Shown piece after piece: positions 28,137-40,500 of a stretch of 64,000 nt of DNA (position 1 is the first letter of the stretch; each line of letters starts with the position of its first letter). The translations under genes and the position numbers were made by a program. The stretch is from Verrucomicrobiia bacterium (GTDB lineage Bacteria; Verrucomicrobiota; Verrucomicrobiia; Limisphaerales; Fontisphaeraceae), in assembly GCA_026414565.1 (NCBI GenBank), contig JAOAIT010000044.1, positions 62,001-126,000 on the forward strand, read 5' to 3'. The notes beneath the pieces are model-generated. The model was not told the origin of the DNA and ran no database searches. It saw only the letters and a list, made by a program, of their open reading frames with translations.

Positions 28137-28244
28137 GGCGCCATGCTTCAAACACCGCGCACGGTTGTCGAGTTGAATTTACCGGGACGGCGGCTCCATC
28201 TTTTCTACAACAGGGGCTGGTGGTGCGTGGGCGGCGTTCAAGGC

Positions 28245-28272
28245 TTGATTACAGTCTGGGTTGCTTTAAGTT
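28245..28272 (+). promoter_or_regulatory. Possible promoter of the tRNA gene
   Basis: A TTGATT -35-like element (28245-28250) and a TAAGTT -10-like element (28267-28272) are separated by 16 bases. Transcription would start near 28279, just before the tRNA at 28287. The -10 match is poor, and the position is the main support. Confidence 0.28.
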
Positions 28273-28286
28273 TGACGCCATCGGAT

Positions 28287-28362
28287 GGGCCCATAGCTCA
28301 GGGGTTAGAGCAGGCGACTCATAATCGCTTGGTCGGGGGTTCAAATCCCTCTGGGCCCACCA
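28287..28362 (+). tRNA. tRNA with anticodon CAU, probably tRNA-Ile2
   Basis: A full cloverleaf can be folded. The acceptor stem is GGGCCCA (28287-28293) with TGGGCCC (28352-28358), discriminator A, and an encoded CCA (28360-28362). The D stem is GCTC/GAGC. The anticodon stem GGCGA/TCGCT has loop CTCATAA, anticodon CAT at 28320-28322. The T stem is GGGGG/CCCTC with loop TTCAAAT. The anticodon arm and following GGUCG closely match E. coli ileX (tRNA-Ile2, read as AUA after lysidine modification by TilS) rather than initiator tRNA. Elongator tRNA-Met shares the anticodon and is the alternative. It stands alone between the hydrogenase protease gene and the giant gene. Confidence 0.93.
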
Positions 28363-28539
28363 GCCACGCGTGGTAGTCAATTTTTCATCGGCCAATAAAT
28401 CGCCAGAAGTGAACAAGAATTGGCTTGATTTTTTGGGGGAAAAATAATACGCCTACATAAGGATTAGATGCCCTTTTTGTCCGCCTCGCAGCGGGGCTGA
28501 TGCAAGGACATCCGGTCGCAACGTCTCGTCGAAGCCGTT

Positions 28540-31500
28540 ATGGTGCGAGTGGGTGCTCGTTCTAAACCGGCTCGACGTCGCTGGCTGGCAGTACAAGACG
28601 AGCACATGCGGTGGGGTTTGGAATTGCTGGAGCCACGAGTGCTACTTTCGGCGGACATGCCGGGAGCGGTGGTGCCAGAGCTGTGGCCTCCAGAGGTGGG
28701 GGTGGATGGTCTGCAGCCAGCGGGTGAAGAGGAGGTTGCTTACACCTTCGAATCCGCTCCCTCCGTGGTTCAAGAATCGCTGTTGCCGGAAGGGGAGCCG
28801 CTGATTTCGCCGGATGCCAATGGGGGACAGCCTGATTTGGTGGTGGCTTCTGCCACGGTGCCGGCCAACGGTTATGTTCACAGCGTGCCGGTGCAGTTCA
28901 CCGTCACCAATCAGGGCAACGCCGCGGTGGCTGCGACCAATATCTTCAGCCGGATTTTCCTGGCTCGAACCGCCGTTTTTGACCCGGCGAATTACAGTTG
29001 GGATGATGTCCTGGGGCAGAAGAGTGTGCGCTATGATCTGCCGGGTGGAACGCTGGCGGCCGGTGCCAGTTTCACCGTGCAAACGTGGGTCAACCCCGAG
29101 GAGTGGCGCTGGGATACCGCGGCCGGGACGGCGTACGTGCATATTGTGGTTGATTCGGAAGGGTTTGTTGCCGAATCCAACGAGACCAACAACCAGCATC
29201 CGGGGCAGGCCATTCAATTACGGAAAGCATTGATTGATTTGAATCCCACCGGCTTGTCACCGCCGGCCACGGCCAGTATCGGGTCTCCAGTCAATGTTAA
29301 CATTTCCGTGCAAAACTTGGGGAGTGATGAAGCCACGGGCGTGGGTGGAGTGTTGTATGGGCAGGTCTATTTGTCATTGAACAACACCTTGGAGCTGGGG
29401 GGTAACAATCCTGATTTGGCGTTGGGTGCTTTTCCTATTAATAATTTAGCTCCCATTCCTGCCGGGGGCTCGCGCCAGGGCACCTTGGTGTTTGGCGTTA
29501 GCCGTTGGGATAATGTCCAATTGAACACGGACTATTATCTCATCGTCGTGGTCAACGGTTCCGGGACGATGTCCTATGGCACCCGCCAGCCGGAGACCGA
29601 AATGGCCAATAACACCATCGTTTCTTCCGCCACTATGCGCTTTGGCGCGGCTCAGGCTGACTTGACCGTGGTTAGTGCGGATGTGGGCGGACTGACCTCG
29701 GCTCAAGCGGGCCAGACGATCACGGTCTCTTACACCGTGCGCAACATCGGCACCGCCGGGGCGGGGGTGCCGCGTACCATGGAATGGCAGGAAAACTGGG
29801 TGGACGCCATTTATGTTTCCGATGATAACCAGTACGACTCGGGCGATACCCAGGTGCAGGGAGCGTGGGAGGTAATGCGTTATCGGGACATCCTGGGGCC
29901 GGGCCAGCAATACAGCCGGGTGCAAATCCAGGTGATCCTGCCCACGCGTGGCGGGCAATATCTTATTTTCCGGACCGATGACTGGGAGGCGCTGCCGGAA
30001 ACCAACGAAGCCAACAATACCCTAGCGGTGCCGCTGCAGATCAACTTCACCCCGCCGGATCTGGAAATCACCAACGCCCAGATCACCGGCGGCACCGTAG
30101 GCCCCGGCCAGACTATTCAAATATCGTGGACCCTGCGCAACACGGGCGGCAACATTGCCTCCACGTTCAATGATGCCTTTTATCTGTCCAACGACTCGGT
30201 CTTCGATGCGAACACGGATACTTTTCTGACCAATTATTTCCAGTCGCAACCGCTGGCCACCAACCAGAGCCGCACGTATGAGACTTCGCTCTTTCTTCCG
30301 GCTAATGCCATGGGGAGTTACCTGCTGGTGGTAACCGATCGCAACAATGATTTGCCCGAGACCAACGAAAATAACAACGTTTATGCCCTCCCCATCCAGT
30401 TGGCGGCGGCTGATCTCGTGGTGCAATCGGTGAGTGTGACGCCGGTGGTGATCAGCACCACCAGTTTCACTGTTAATTATACCGTGCGAAATCAAGGGAC
30501 GGGCGCCACCTCCGCCAGTTACTGGTATGACGCGGTGTATATCAGTGCGGACAACGTCCTGGACCAGCAGAATGATCTGCTGGTGAGCACCATCTACATA
30601 GCCTCTTGGAATACCTCCCTGCCCGTGGCGGCCAATGGCACCTACAGCAAGCAAGGCACCTTTACTTTGCCGGCGAGTGCACCTTCCGGCCCGGTTTATA
30701 TCTTTGTGGTGACGGATTATAACAATGGGCAGCCGGAGACCAGTGATAGCAACAACGCAGGCAGCACCACGGCCACCATTGGCGCGGGCGATTTGGCGGT
30801 AACCGCCGCGAATGTGTCCCTGGCTGTCCGTCAGGTGGGGAGCGTGGAAGGGTACAGTTGGTATGGGGTTAATCCCCAGTCACCATTTTCGCTGAAGGTG
30901 GGGGAGGCGGTGGTCCTCCAGACCTTGACGACTTTGCATCGGGGGACTGCACCGGCCAACGTGACCCTCACCCTGCGCAACCAGAGCGGCGCGGTGGTAG
31001 GCTCTTGGGCGGCCACCCAGGATGGCAGCAACCCCAATCTGTGGCGGGTGGACGGCTTGAACTTCAACCTGGCGGCCGGGGAGTACACCCTCCACGACAG
31101 CGACCCTTCCACTTGGGTGGCTGATCCATATACCGGCCGGGGCATGGCGTTGGTGACTTTTGCCACGGCCCGCCGTACCACGTCGCCGCTGCAAGTCATT
31201 CTGGGTGAACGGTTATCGGTGACCTGGACGGTCACCAACTCCACGGCGGACGCGATCACCACCACCAGTTGGTCGGATGGCTGGTATTTGTCCAACGATC
31301 CGGTGTATGACACGGGGGACACCTATTTGGAGGCGTTTAGCCGCACCGGTGGTTTGGGGGCTAACGCCAGTTATAATGGGTCGGGGCAACTGACCTTTAC
31401 CGCTCCGGCGGCGGGCACCTACTATTTAATATTAGTCACCGACCGGAGCCAGCAGGTCCGGGAAGTGAATGAAGGCAACAACGCGGGCGTGGCCATTCAG

Positions 31501-34500
31501 GTGCAGGCGATTGCGCCGGATTTGCGTCCCACGGAGCTGCAAATGCCCTCGGTGCTGGTTTTGGGCGCCACCGTGGAGGCCCGTTGGACGGTAATCAACG
31601 AGGGGGTTGCGCCGCTGTGGAGCTATTGGAGCGATGGCCTTTACTTCTCCAGGGACAATCAATGGGATTACAATGATTACTTCCTGACCTCGCCCACCAC
31701 GGAGAACTGGGTTCCCCTGGCTCCGAATGGAACTTACACCTTCACGCAAACTTTTCTCGCCAGTGCCTCCCTGCCGCTGGGAGAGGGTTATTTTATCTTG
31801 AAGGTCAATCAGTCGGGTTACTACGGAGTTTTAGAGAGTGATATGACCGATAACTTCATCGTCCGGCCCGTCACGGTGGTCGCCCCGGATTTGGCGGTGA
31901 CTCGCACGGCGGCGCCGGCCACTATCGCATGGGGGCAGTCTCTGCGAATCACGATGGAGGTGACCAACCAGGGGGTGCATCCGGCATCGAGCTTGTGGTA
32001 TGATGGCCTGATCCTCTCAGAAAATGCCACTTATGAATCGGCAGATTATACTCTGTCCACGAACTGGCGGGGAGAGACCCTGGCGGCGGGGGGTAGTTAC
32101 GAAGCGGTCTTCGAGTTCGTTTTCTCACGCAAAGTAAGTGGCAGTTATTACCTGCTGTTCATGGCGGACCTTTATAATGATCAGGGTGAAACCAACGCGG
32201 GCAACAATCTGGTGGCGGTGCCGGTGACTATTTTGCCCGGGCCGGACCTGGTCGTCACGCAAACCAGCGGCCCGGCCAGCGGCTCGCCCGATGGGGTCAT
32301 TGAAGTGGGCTGGACAGTGACCAATCGGGGCGGGGCCGCGGGGGGCCGATGGCAGGACCTGGTCTATCTCTCGACTGATACCACGGCGGGCGGCGGGGAC
32401 ATTTCCATGGGCTGGACGGATATTTGGGCGGGCGGCTGGCGGGAGGGCCAAAATGCGTTGTTGTTGCCGTCCTATGGAGGCTACGTGAGCACGAATTTGA
32501 ACTTGAACCAGACCACCGCCGGCGGTGGGGTTACCTTTGAGTTGTGGGTTTTCCCCTACAACAACTATCGCAGCGGGGCGCTCCTGAGCACCAACAGCGG
32601 GAATTGGACCTATTTTTGGGCGCTGATGCAAAACGGCCCGACGTGGTCGCTCTGCAATGGCATCCAAGAGATTGACACGGGCTTGCCGGTGCAGGTGGGC
32701 CAGTGGCAGCATCTGGCGGCGGTGTTTGACCCGGCCAACGGGGTGAAGTTGTATCACAGCGCGGTGGCGCAGCCGTTTGTTTCCACCCAGATTGATTTCA
32801 CCAACGACGACGCGGCGCTGACGATTGGGGCCAACCAGGGAGGATACCAGGTTTTTGAGGGGCTGGTGGATGAGGTGCGGGTGTGGAATGGCGTGCGCAG
32901 CGCGGCCCAAATTGCGGCCAACCGGAACACGGTGTTCGGCAGCGGCGAGGCGGGGCTGGTGGGGTTCTGGCGATTTGAGGAGAGCGGCGGCCAGGTGGCG
33001 CAGGATGCCAGCGGTCAGGGCAATCACGGGACGTTGGTGGTGCAATATGGTTACTCGCCGGCGCGGGTGCGGGGGCTGGCCGATGGTTACAGTGTGACGA
33101 GATCCATGCGGCTGCCGACCGAGGCGGCGGCCGGGGCTTATCATTTGTTGTTCGTGACGAACCCTTATGGCGCGCAGCCGGAGACCAACGAGAACAACAA
33201 TCTGGCGAGCCGTCCGCTGGCGATTGAGTCGGCAGATCTGGTGCCTCAAATCCTGTCCGCCCCCTCCACAGCGGCCGGTGGGCAGAACATTCCGTTGAGC
33301 TGGCGGGTGACCAACTCCGGCAGCGGCGCGGCCAACGCCACGTCCTGGTATGACCGGGTGTTTTTATCCAGCGACACCCAATGGGATGCCAATGACACGG
33401 AGCTGTACACCCATTACCGGGATAACGCGGGCGGTTTGGGCGCCGGCGCGGCCTACACGGTCAACGCCAACGTCACCCTGCCGGGCAATGCGGCGGGGGC
33501 GCAATACCTGCTGGTGGTGACCGATTTTTACAATTTCCAGGGTGAGACCAATGAAACCAACAACGTGGCATCCGTAGCGATTGTGTTGAACGCGCCGGAT
33601 TTGGTCATCCCCGCCACGGGGGCGGATGCTCCGGTGACGCCGGCGCGGGCGGTGTTGGGCGATACCCTTACGTTGACGTGGACGGTGCAGAACACCGGGG
33701 CTTATCCCACGCAGGTGGCGTGGTACGACCAGATATATCTCTCGGCGGATGCCGCACTGGACGCGGCGGATGTGTTGCTCGGCTCCTTCTGGCAGGGGGC
33801 GGTGCTGGCGGCGGGCCAGAAGATGGCGCGCAGCGGCAATGTATTCCTGCCGGAGACCACGCTTCTTGGGCCGGGCAAATACCTGTTATTTGTAGCGGAT
33901 GGCGGGCGGCACCAGGGCGAGACCGACGAGAACAACAACGTGGCGGCGGTGGCGATTGAGATTGCCGCACCCGATTTGACGATTGGCAACCTGAATGTGC
34001 CGGCTACGGCGGCGCTGGGGCAGACCATTGAGGTGAGCTGGACGGTGACCAGCGCCAACGAGGCGGCGCGGGCTGACTGGTATGATCATATTTATTTCAG
34101 CGTCAACAACCAGTTGGATGCGGCGGACACCCGGCTGTTGACGGTGTGGACCGGCGATCAGACCCCGCTGGCGGCGGGCCAGAGTTATACCCTGACCCGC
34201 AATGTGACCCTGCCCGCCACGGCGAGCGGCACGTTCTATTTGCTCTTTGTGGCGGATGGCTCGCGGCACCAGGGCGAGACCAATGAGAACAACAACATGG
34301 CGGTGGCGCCCATCACCCTGGTGGCGCCGGACTTGGCGGCTGAGCGCGCCACGGTGCCCGCCACGCTCATCAGCGGGCAGGAATTTCAGTTGTCCTATCG
34401 CGTCGCCAACGTGGGCGGCGCCCCGGCCCTGGCGGGCTGGCTGGATGCCCTCTACCTCTCCACCGATGCCATATTCCAGCCGGGCGCCGATGTGCTCATT

Positions 34501-37500
34501 GAGCAGTGGAGCGCGGCGGAGCGGGTGCCGTTGGCGGCCGGGGCCAATTACAGCGCCATCCGCACCGTGCGGCTGCCCGGGGTGACGGCGGGGACTTATT
34601 ATCTTATTCTGGTGACCGACGCGACCGCAACCCAGGGCGAATCCAATGAAGATAACAACGCGCGCGCCAGCGATCCGGTGATCATTACCGTGCCGGATTT
34701 GACCGTGACCGCCGTGAGCGTGCCGGCCAGCGCGTCGCCCAACCAGACCATCACGGTGTCCTGGACGGTGGCCAACACCGGCACCGTGGCCGCGCCGGCG
34801 GATTGGTGGGACGGGATTTATCTGAGCGCCGATGACGTGTGGGACGAGGGCGATACCCGGCTGGCGCGGCGTGACATGGCGGCCTTGACGCCACTGGCGG
34901 CGGGGGCCACCTACACCGCCCAGGCGCAGGTGACGTTGCCGGCGCTGCCGGTGGGCAATTACTACCTCATTATCCGGGTGGATGACGCCGGTCATCAGGG
35001 CGAAAGCAACGAGGCCAATAATACGCGGGCTTCCACCGTGATCCGGGTGGAAGCGCCGGATTTGCGCGTGACCAATGGCCTGGGGCCGGCCCAGGCGGCG
35101 GCGCAGCAGACCATTACCGTAAGCTGGACGGTGACCAACGCCGGGCCGGGTGTGGCCAGCGCGACGTGGCGCGATGGCATCTATCTCTCGAACGACAACC
35201 GGCTGACGGGCGATGATTTGCTCGTGACCACGTTCGACATGTCCAGCCAGTCGCCCGTGGCCGTGAACGGCAGTTACACCCGCACCGAGCAGGTGACGCT
35301 GCCGGCGGCGGCTTCGGCGTTGCATCAATATTTGCTGGTGGTGGTGGACGCCCAGCAGCAGCAGGGCGAAACCGATGAAACCAATAATTATTTTGCCATT
35401 TCCATCACCATTTTGCCCCCGCCGGATTTGCGGCTGACGGGGGCCACCTCGCCCGCCACGGCGGCGGTGGGGCAATGGATCGAGGTGGCCTGGACGGTGA
35501 CCAACCAGTCCAGTTCCACCGCCTTTGCGGACTGGGTGGATCGCGTTTATCTCTCGAATGACAACCAATGGAGCCAGGATGATTTGTTGCTTGGCTCGGT
35601 GCTTGTGGCGGCCCAGACGCCGCTGGCGGGCGGGGCCAATTATTCGTTGAGCGCGCAGGTGCGCCTGCCCATGAACGCCGTGGGCGCCAAATTCCTCATC
35701 ATCCGGGTGGACGCCGATAATCAGCAGGTGGAGGCGGAGGAAACCGCGAATAACTTCGTGGTGCGGCCGATCACCGTGACGGACCCGGATCTGGTCATCA
35801 CGGCCTCCACCGCGCCGGCGACGGCCAGTTGGGGGCAGCGGGTGACGATTGGGTGGACGGTGACCAACCAGGGCACGGGCGCGGCGATGGGGACGTGGGT
35901 GGACCGGGTGTACCTCTCGGCGGATGCCACGCTGGACCCGAACACGGATCTGCTGGTGCTGGAACATTGGGCGGGCAACGCGGCGCTGGCGGCGGGCGCT
36001 GCCTATGAGGTGTCGCGCGAGGTTACCATGCCCAGCGGCCTGACCGGCGAGGTCCGGTTCATCTTTGTCACCGACGCGCGGCAGGAGCAGGCCGAGTCCA
36101 ACGAGAACAACAACGTCCGGGTGCACCCGGGCGCGACGAGCTTCAACGCGGCGGACTTGGTGGTGAGCGCGGCCGGCGCGCCGGCGGTGTTGGCCTGGGG
36201 CGAGCGGATCGCGGTGAGCTGGACGGTTACCAATGGCGGCACAGGCCAGGCGATGGCTTCGTGGTGGGATGCGGTGTATCTCTCGCTGGACAATGTGCTG
36301 GACAGCGGGGACACCATCCTGGCTTCGGTGTGGCGCAGCAGCGGCACGCCGTTGAATCCGGGGGCCAGTTATGAGGTGAACCTGGGCACGGGCGGTGTGG
36401 CGGCCATCCCGGCGGCCATCGGGACGGGGGCGCGATTCTTGATTTTCCACACGGACACCGGCAACACGCAATTGGAGAGTGACAACGCCAACAACACGCG
36501 GGTGGTGCCGGTGGAGGTGCGGGCGCCGAACCTGGTGTTTGCAGCGGGCACGACGCTGCCGGCCACGCTGGAGTCGGGCAAGCCGGCGACATTGAACTGG
36601 ACGGTGCAGAATACCGGCACGGGCCGGGCCACCACCGGCTGGGTGACGGTGGTGCTGCTTTCCACGGATGCCGTCCCCAGCGCGGACGATTTGATCCTGG
36701 GCACGTTCAGCCGGACGGAAGTGTTGGACGCGGGGGCGACGCTGGCCGACACGCGAACGGTGCAGATTCCCGGCGGCCTGACAGGGAGCCGCCACCTGCT
36801 GCTGGTGGTGGACCATTACCAGAACCAGCCGGAGAGCAATGAGAACGACAATGTGCTGGCGCGGGCGGTAAGCTTGAGCGCTCCAGATCTGGCTTTGAGT
36901 AACGTGGCTTTCCGTTCGGACAATGCCAACCCGCAGGTGTTTGCCAATGGCAACACCCTCACCGTGGAATGGACGACCACCAACACGGGCAGCGCCCCCG
37001 CCGACCGCGTCTGGGGCGAGCGGGTGGTGCTGACCAAGGACGCGTTCCTGGGCAACTTTGACGACATTTTGGTGGGGCACGTGACGCAAAACACGCCGCT
37101 GGCGGCAGGGGCATCGGTTTCCCGCAGTGTCAGTGTGCAATTGCCGTGGGGGGTGGAGGGGGCCTACACGCTGGTGATCCGGGTGGATGTGTGGAACGAG
37201 CAGCCGGAGGTGAACGAGAACAACAACCGCCATGACGCCCCACTGACGATCGTCTATGCCACGCCGCCGGCGGATTTGGTGGTGGAGACGGTGGTGGGGC
37301 CGGAGACGGCGCTGACCGGCGCGGCCATTGCGGTGAGCTGGCGGGTGGTGAATCAGGGCACGGCCGCGACCACGGCCGCGCGGTGGCAGGACCAGGTTTA
37401 TTTGTCGGCCGATGACACGTTTGGCAACGACCGGCTGTTGGGGACGTTTGAGCGGAACGGCGCGCTGGCCAGCGGGGCCAATTACGGGCAGCAGGTCACG

Positions 37501-40500
37501 GTGATCCTGCCGGAGGATTTGACCGCGGGCACGTACTGGCTCTTTGTGGTGACCGACGCGGCCAACTGGCTGAACGAGCCGGGGGCGGAAAATAACAATA
37601 CCACCCGCAGTCTCGGGCCGGTGACGGTGGCACTGGCGCCGGTGCCGGATCTGGTGGTGGCTTCGGTCACGAGCACGGCCACCGCGGTGGCGGGCCAGAC
37701 AGCGACCGTGACCTGGACGGTGCGCAACGACGGGGCGGCTGCCACCGGCCGCGCATGGGTGGATCGGCTGTATTTCTCGAGTAACGGCCAGGTGCAGGGC
37801 GCGGCTTATTTGGGCGAGTTTACCAGGCCCAATGATTTGGCGCCGGGTGCGGTGTACAGCGTTGAGCGCACGGTGACGGTGCCGCTGCTGGCGGATGGCA
37901 GCTATCAGTGGCTCGTGGTCACGGATGCCACCGGCCAGGTGTTTGAGCGCGGCGGCGAGAATAACAACCAGGGCGTTTCCGCCGCGGTGACGCTCTTGCA
38001 TCCCGACCTGGAGGTCACCACGGCGTCCACCGTGGCGGCGGCGCAGTCCGGCACGCAGATTACGGTGAACTGGACCACGCGCAATTCCGGCACCGGTGTA
38101 ACCGGCGGCCAGTGGGTGGAGCGCATTTATCTGAGCACGGACGGCACGCTTTCAGGCGAGGATGTGCTGCTGGGCAGCCGCGAACGCGTGGGCGCGCTGG
38201 CGGCGGGCGCCTCGTACAACGCCAGCCTGCCGGTGACCCTGCCCAACGGCATCAATGGCGCCTATTTCTTGATCGTGCAAACCGATGCCACCGGCGTGAT
38301 TGCCGAAGGCGCGGCCTACGAAACGAACAACACCCGCGCCAGCAACGCGGTAACGGTGACCCTGGCGCCGTTCACCGACCTGGCGGTCAGCGGCGTGCTG
38401 ACCCAGCCGCTGGTGGTGGGCGATCCGGCGGATTTAAGCGTGACCTGGACGGTCACCAACGTTAGCAGCCAGGTGGGGCCGGTGGACACGTGGGTGGATC
38501 GCGTGGTGCTGTCGCGCAACGCCACCTTGGGCGACAACGACGATCTGGTGATTGGCGAGTTCACGCACACGGGCCTGATGCCGGCGGGGACTTCGTACAC
38601 GCTGACCCGGATCATGACTCTGCCGCCGGCGACCGAAGGGCGGTTCACGCTGTTTGTGGTGACCGATGCCACCGACGTGGTCTATGAGCACACCAACACC
38701 GGCCCCAACAGCGCCAGCCCGGGGCATGTGGTGGACATTGTGCCGCGGCCGTATGCGGATTTGCGCGTCACCAGCGTCACCGCCAGCGCCACTGACACTG
38801 GCGGCGGGCCGTTGAACAACGGCGACACGCTGACCATATCGTGGTCGGTCATCAACGCCGGGCCCGCCGACGGCGGCAACAGCATTGGCCAGACCAGCGT
38901 GCCGGAGTGGTATGACCAGGTTTGGCTCGCGCGCAACGCGGACGGCAGCGGGCCGCTCATCAGCTTGCGCAGTTTCAGCCGCGTGGGGCATCTGGCGGTG
39001 GGCGCCAGTTACACGCGCACGGCGGAGGTGACGTTGCCGGCCGACGCCTCGGGCACGTACTACCTGGTGCTGCGCACCAACTCCAACAACAACGTGTATG
39101 AGTTCATCTACGGCGGCGCGGCCAACACGGCGGTATCCGCCGCCCTCACCGTGACCTACGTGCCGCCGCCGGCGGTGGATTTGGAGGTTACCAACGTCGT
39201 CGTGCCAACGCTGCCAGTGCCCGATGGATCGGCCATTGACGTGACCTGGACGGTGCGCAACAACCAGGTGGACGATGCTTTGGGGACATGGACGGACATC
39301 ATCTACATCGCGCCCAATGGCAATTTGTCGCAGAAGATTGAAATCGGCCGGTTCACCCTCACGCAGGGGGTGGGGGCGGGGCGCAGTTACACGCGCACGG
39401 AAAACTTCCGGCTGCCGCAGCACATCTCGGGCGTTTATCAGGTGTTTGTCCACACGGACGGGCGCAATGAACTCCTGGAAACCAACGAAAACAACAACGC
39501 CACCATCCTGGAGCCGTTGACGGTCCAGTTGCGCCCGCGGCCGGACTTGCAGGTGACCACGCTGACGGTGCCGGAGACGGTGACGGCGGGCGCGGTGATT
39601 GATGTCGAATGGGTGGTGAGCAACCTGGGCACGGTGGCGACGCCCACGGGCGGCAGCCGGTGGTTTGACGGCGTGTACCTTTCGCTCAACAACACCTGGG
39701 ACGGCGGCGACTGGCTGCTGGCATGGGTGCAGAACGGCTCGGCGCTGGGACCGGGCGAGCAATATCGCAGCACCGGCGCGTACCGGCTGCCGGCGGCGGT
39801 GGGCGGGCCGATGTACATCCTGGTAGTGGCGGACGCCGGCGGAGCGGTGGATGAGTTCCCCAATGAGGGCAACAATGTGCTCGCCCGTCCGGTGTTTGTG
39901 GATGTAACCCCCGTGCCGCCGCCGGATTTGGTGGTGTCGGACGTGGCCGGGCCGACCGAAGCGTTTGATGGCACGACCATCACGGTGACCTACCGCGTCA
40001 CCAACCGTGGCGCCGGCGTGACCTACCCTGCGGCGTGGATGGATGCCCTGTGGCTCACCAATGACAAACGGCGGCCGGGCGGGCCGGAGGACATCCTGAT
40101 TGGCACGGCCTGGCACACGGGGGCCTTGCAGGTGGGCGAGAGCTACGTGGGCACGATTACCGGGAAACTGCCTGAGCACTTCAGCGGCGTATATGAGCTG
40201 ATGGTCTATACCGACTCCTCCAACGCCGTCTATGAACTGACCTTCGATGTCAATCTGAACCCGGATGATCCCAACGCGCTGGACAATAACAACTTCAAGA
40301 CGGCAGCCACCGGGCCGATGACGGTGATTTACACGCCGCCGGCGGATCTGGAAGTGGTGGACGTGCGGGTGCCGGCCACGGCGGTGCGGGGCGAGCGGAT
40401 TACGGTTACCTGGACGGTCAAGAACAACGGCGCCAACGCGACCGACCTGGACCGTTGGGCCGACGCCATTTATCTGTCCACCGATCCGGTGCTGCATGAC

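Noticed and set aside
28364-28385. Terminator after the tRNA: palindrome CCACGCGTGG followed by TTTTT.
   Set aside because: The stem is three pairs with a four-base loop, and the T-run is seven bases away; too weak to call.
33886-38001. A 1,371-codon open frame on the minus strand inside the giant gene (others at 38434-40539, 53725-55908 and 55990-58239).
   Set aside because: These mirror the GC-rich, repetitive codons of the CARDB and PPC coding strand; the translations are His/Arg/Gln-rich with no domain signal. They are shadows.
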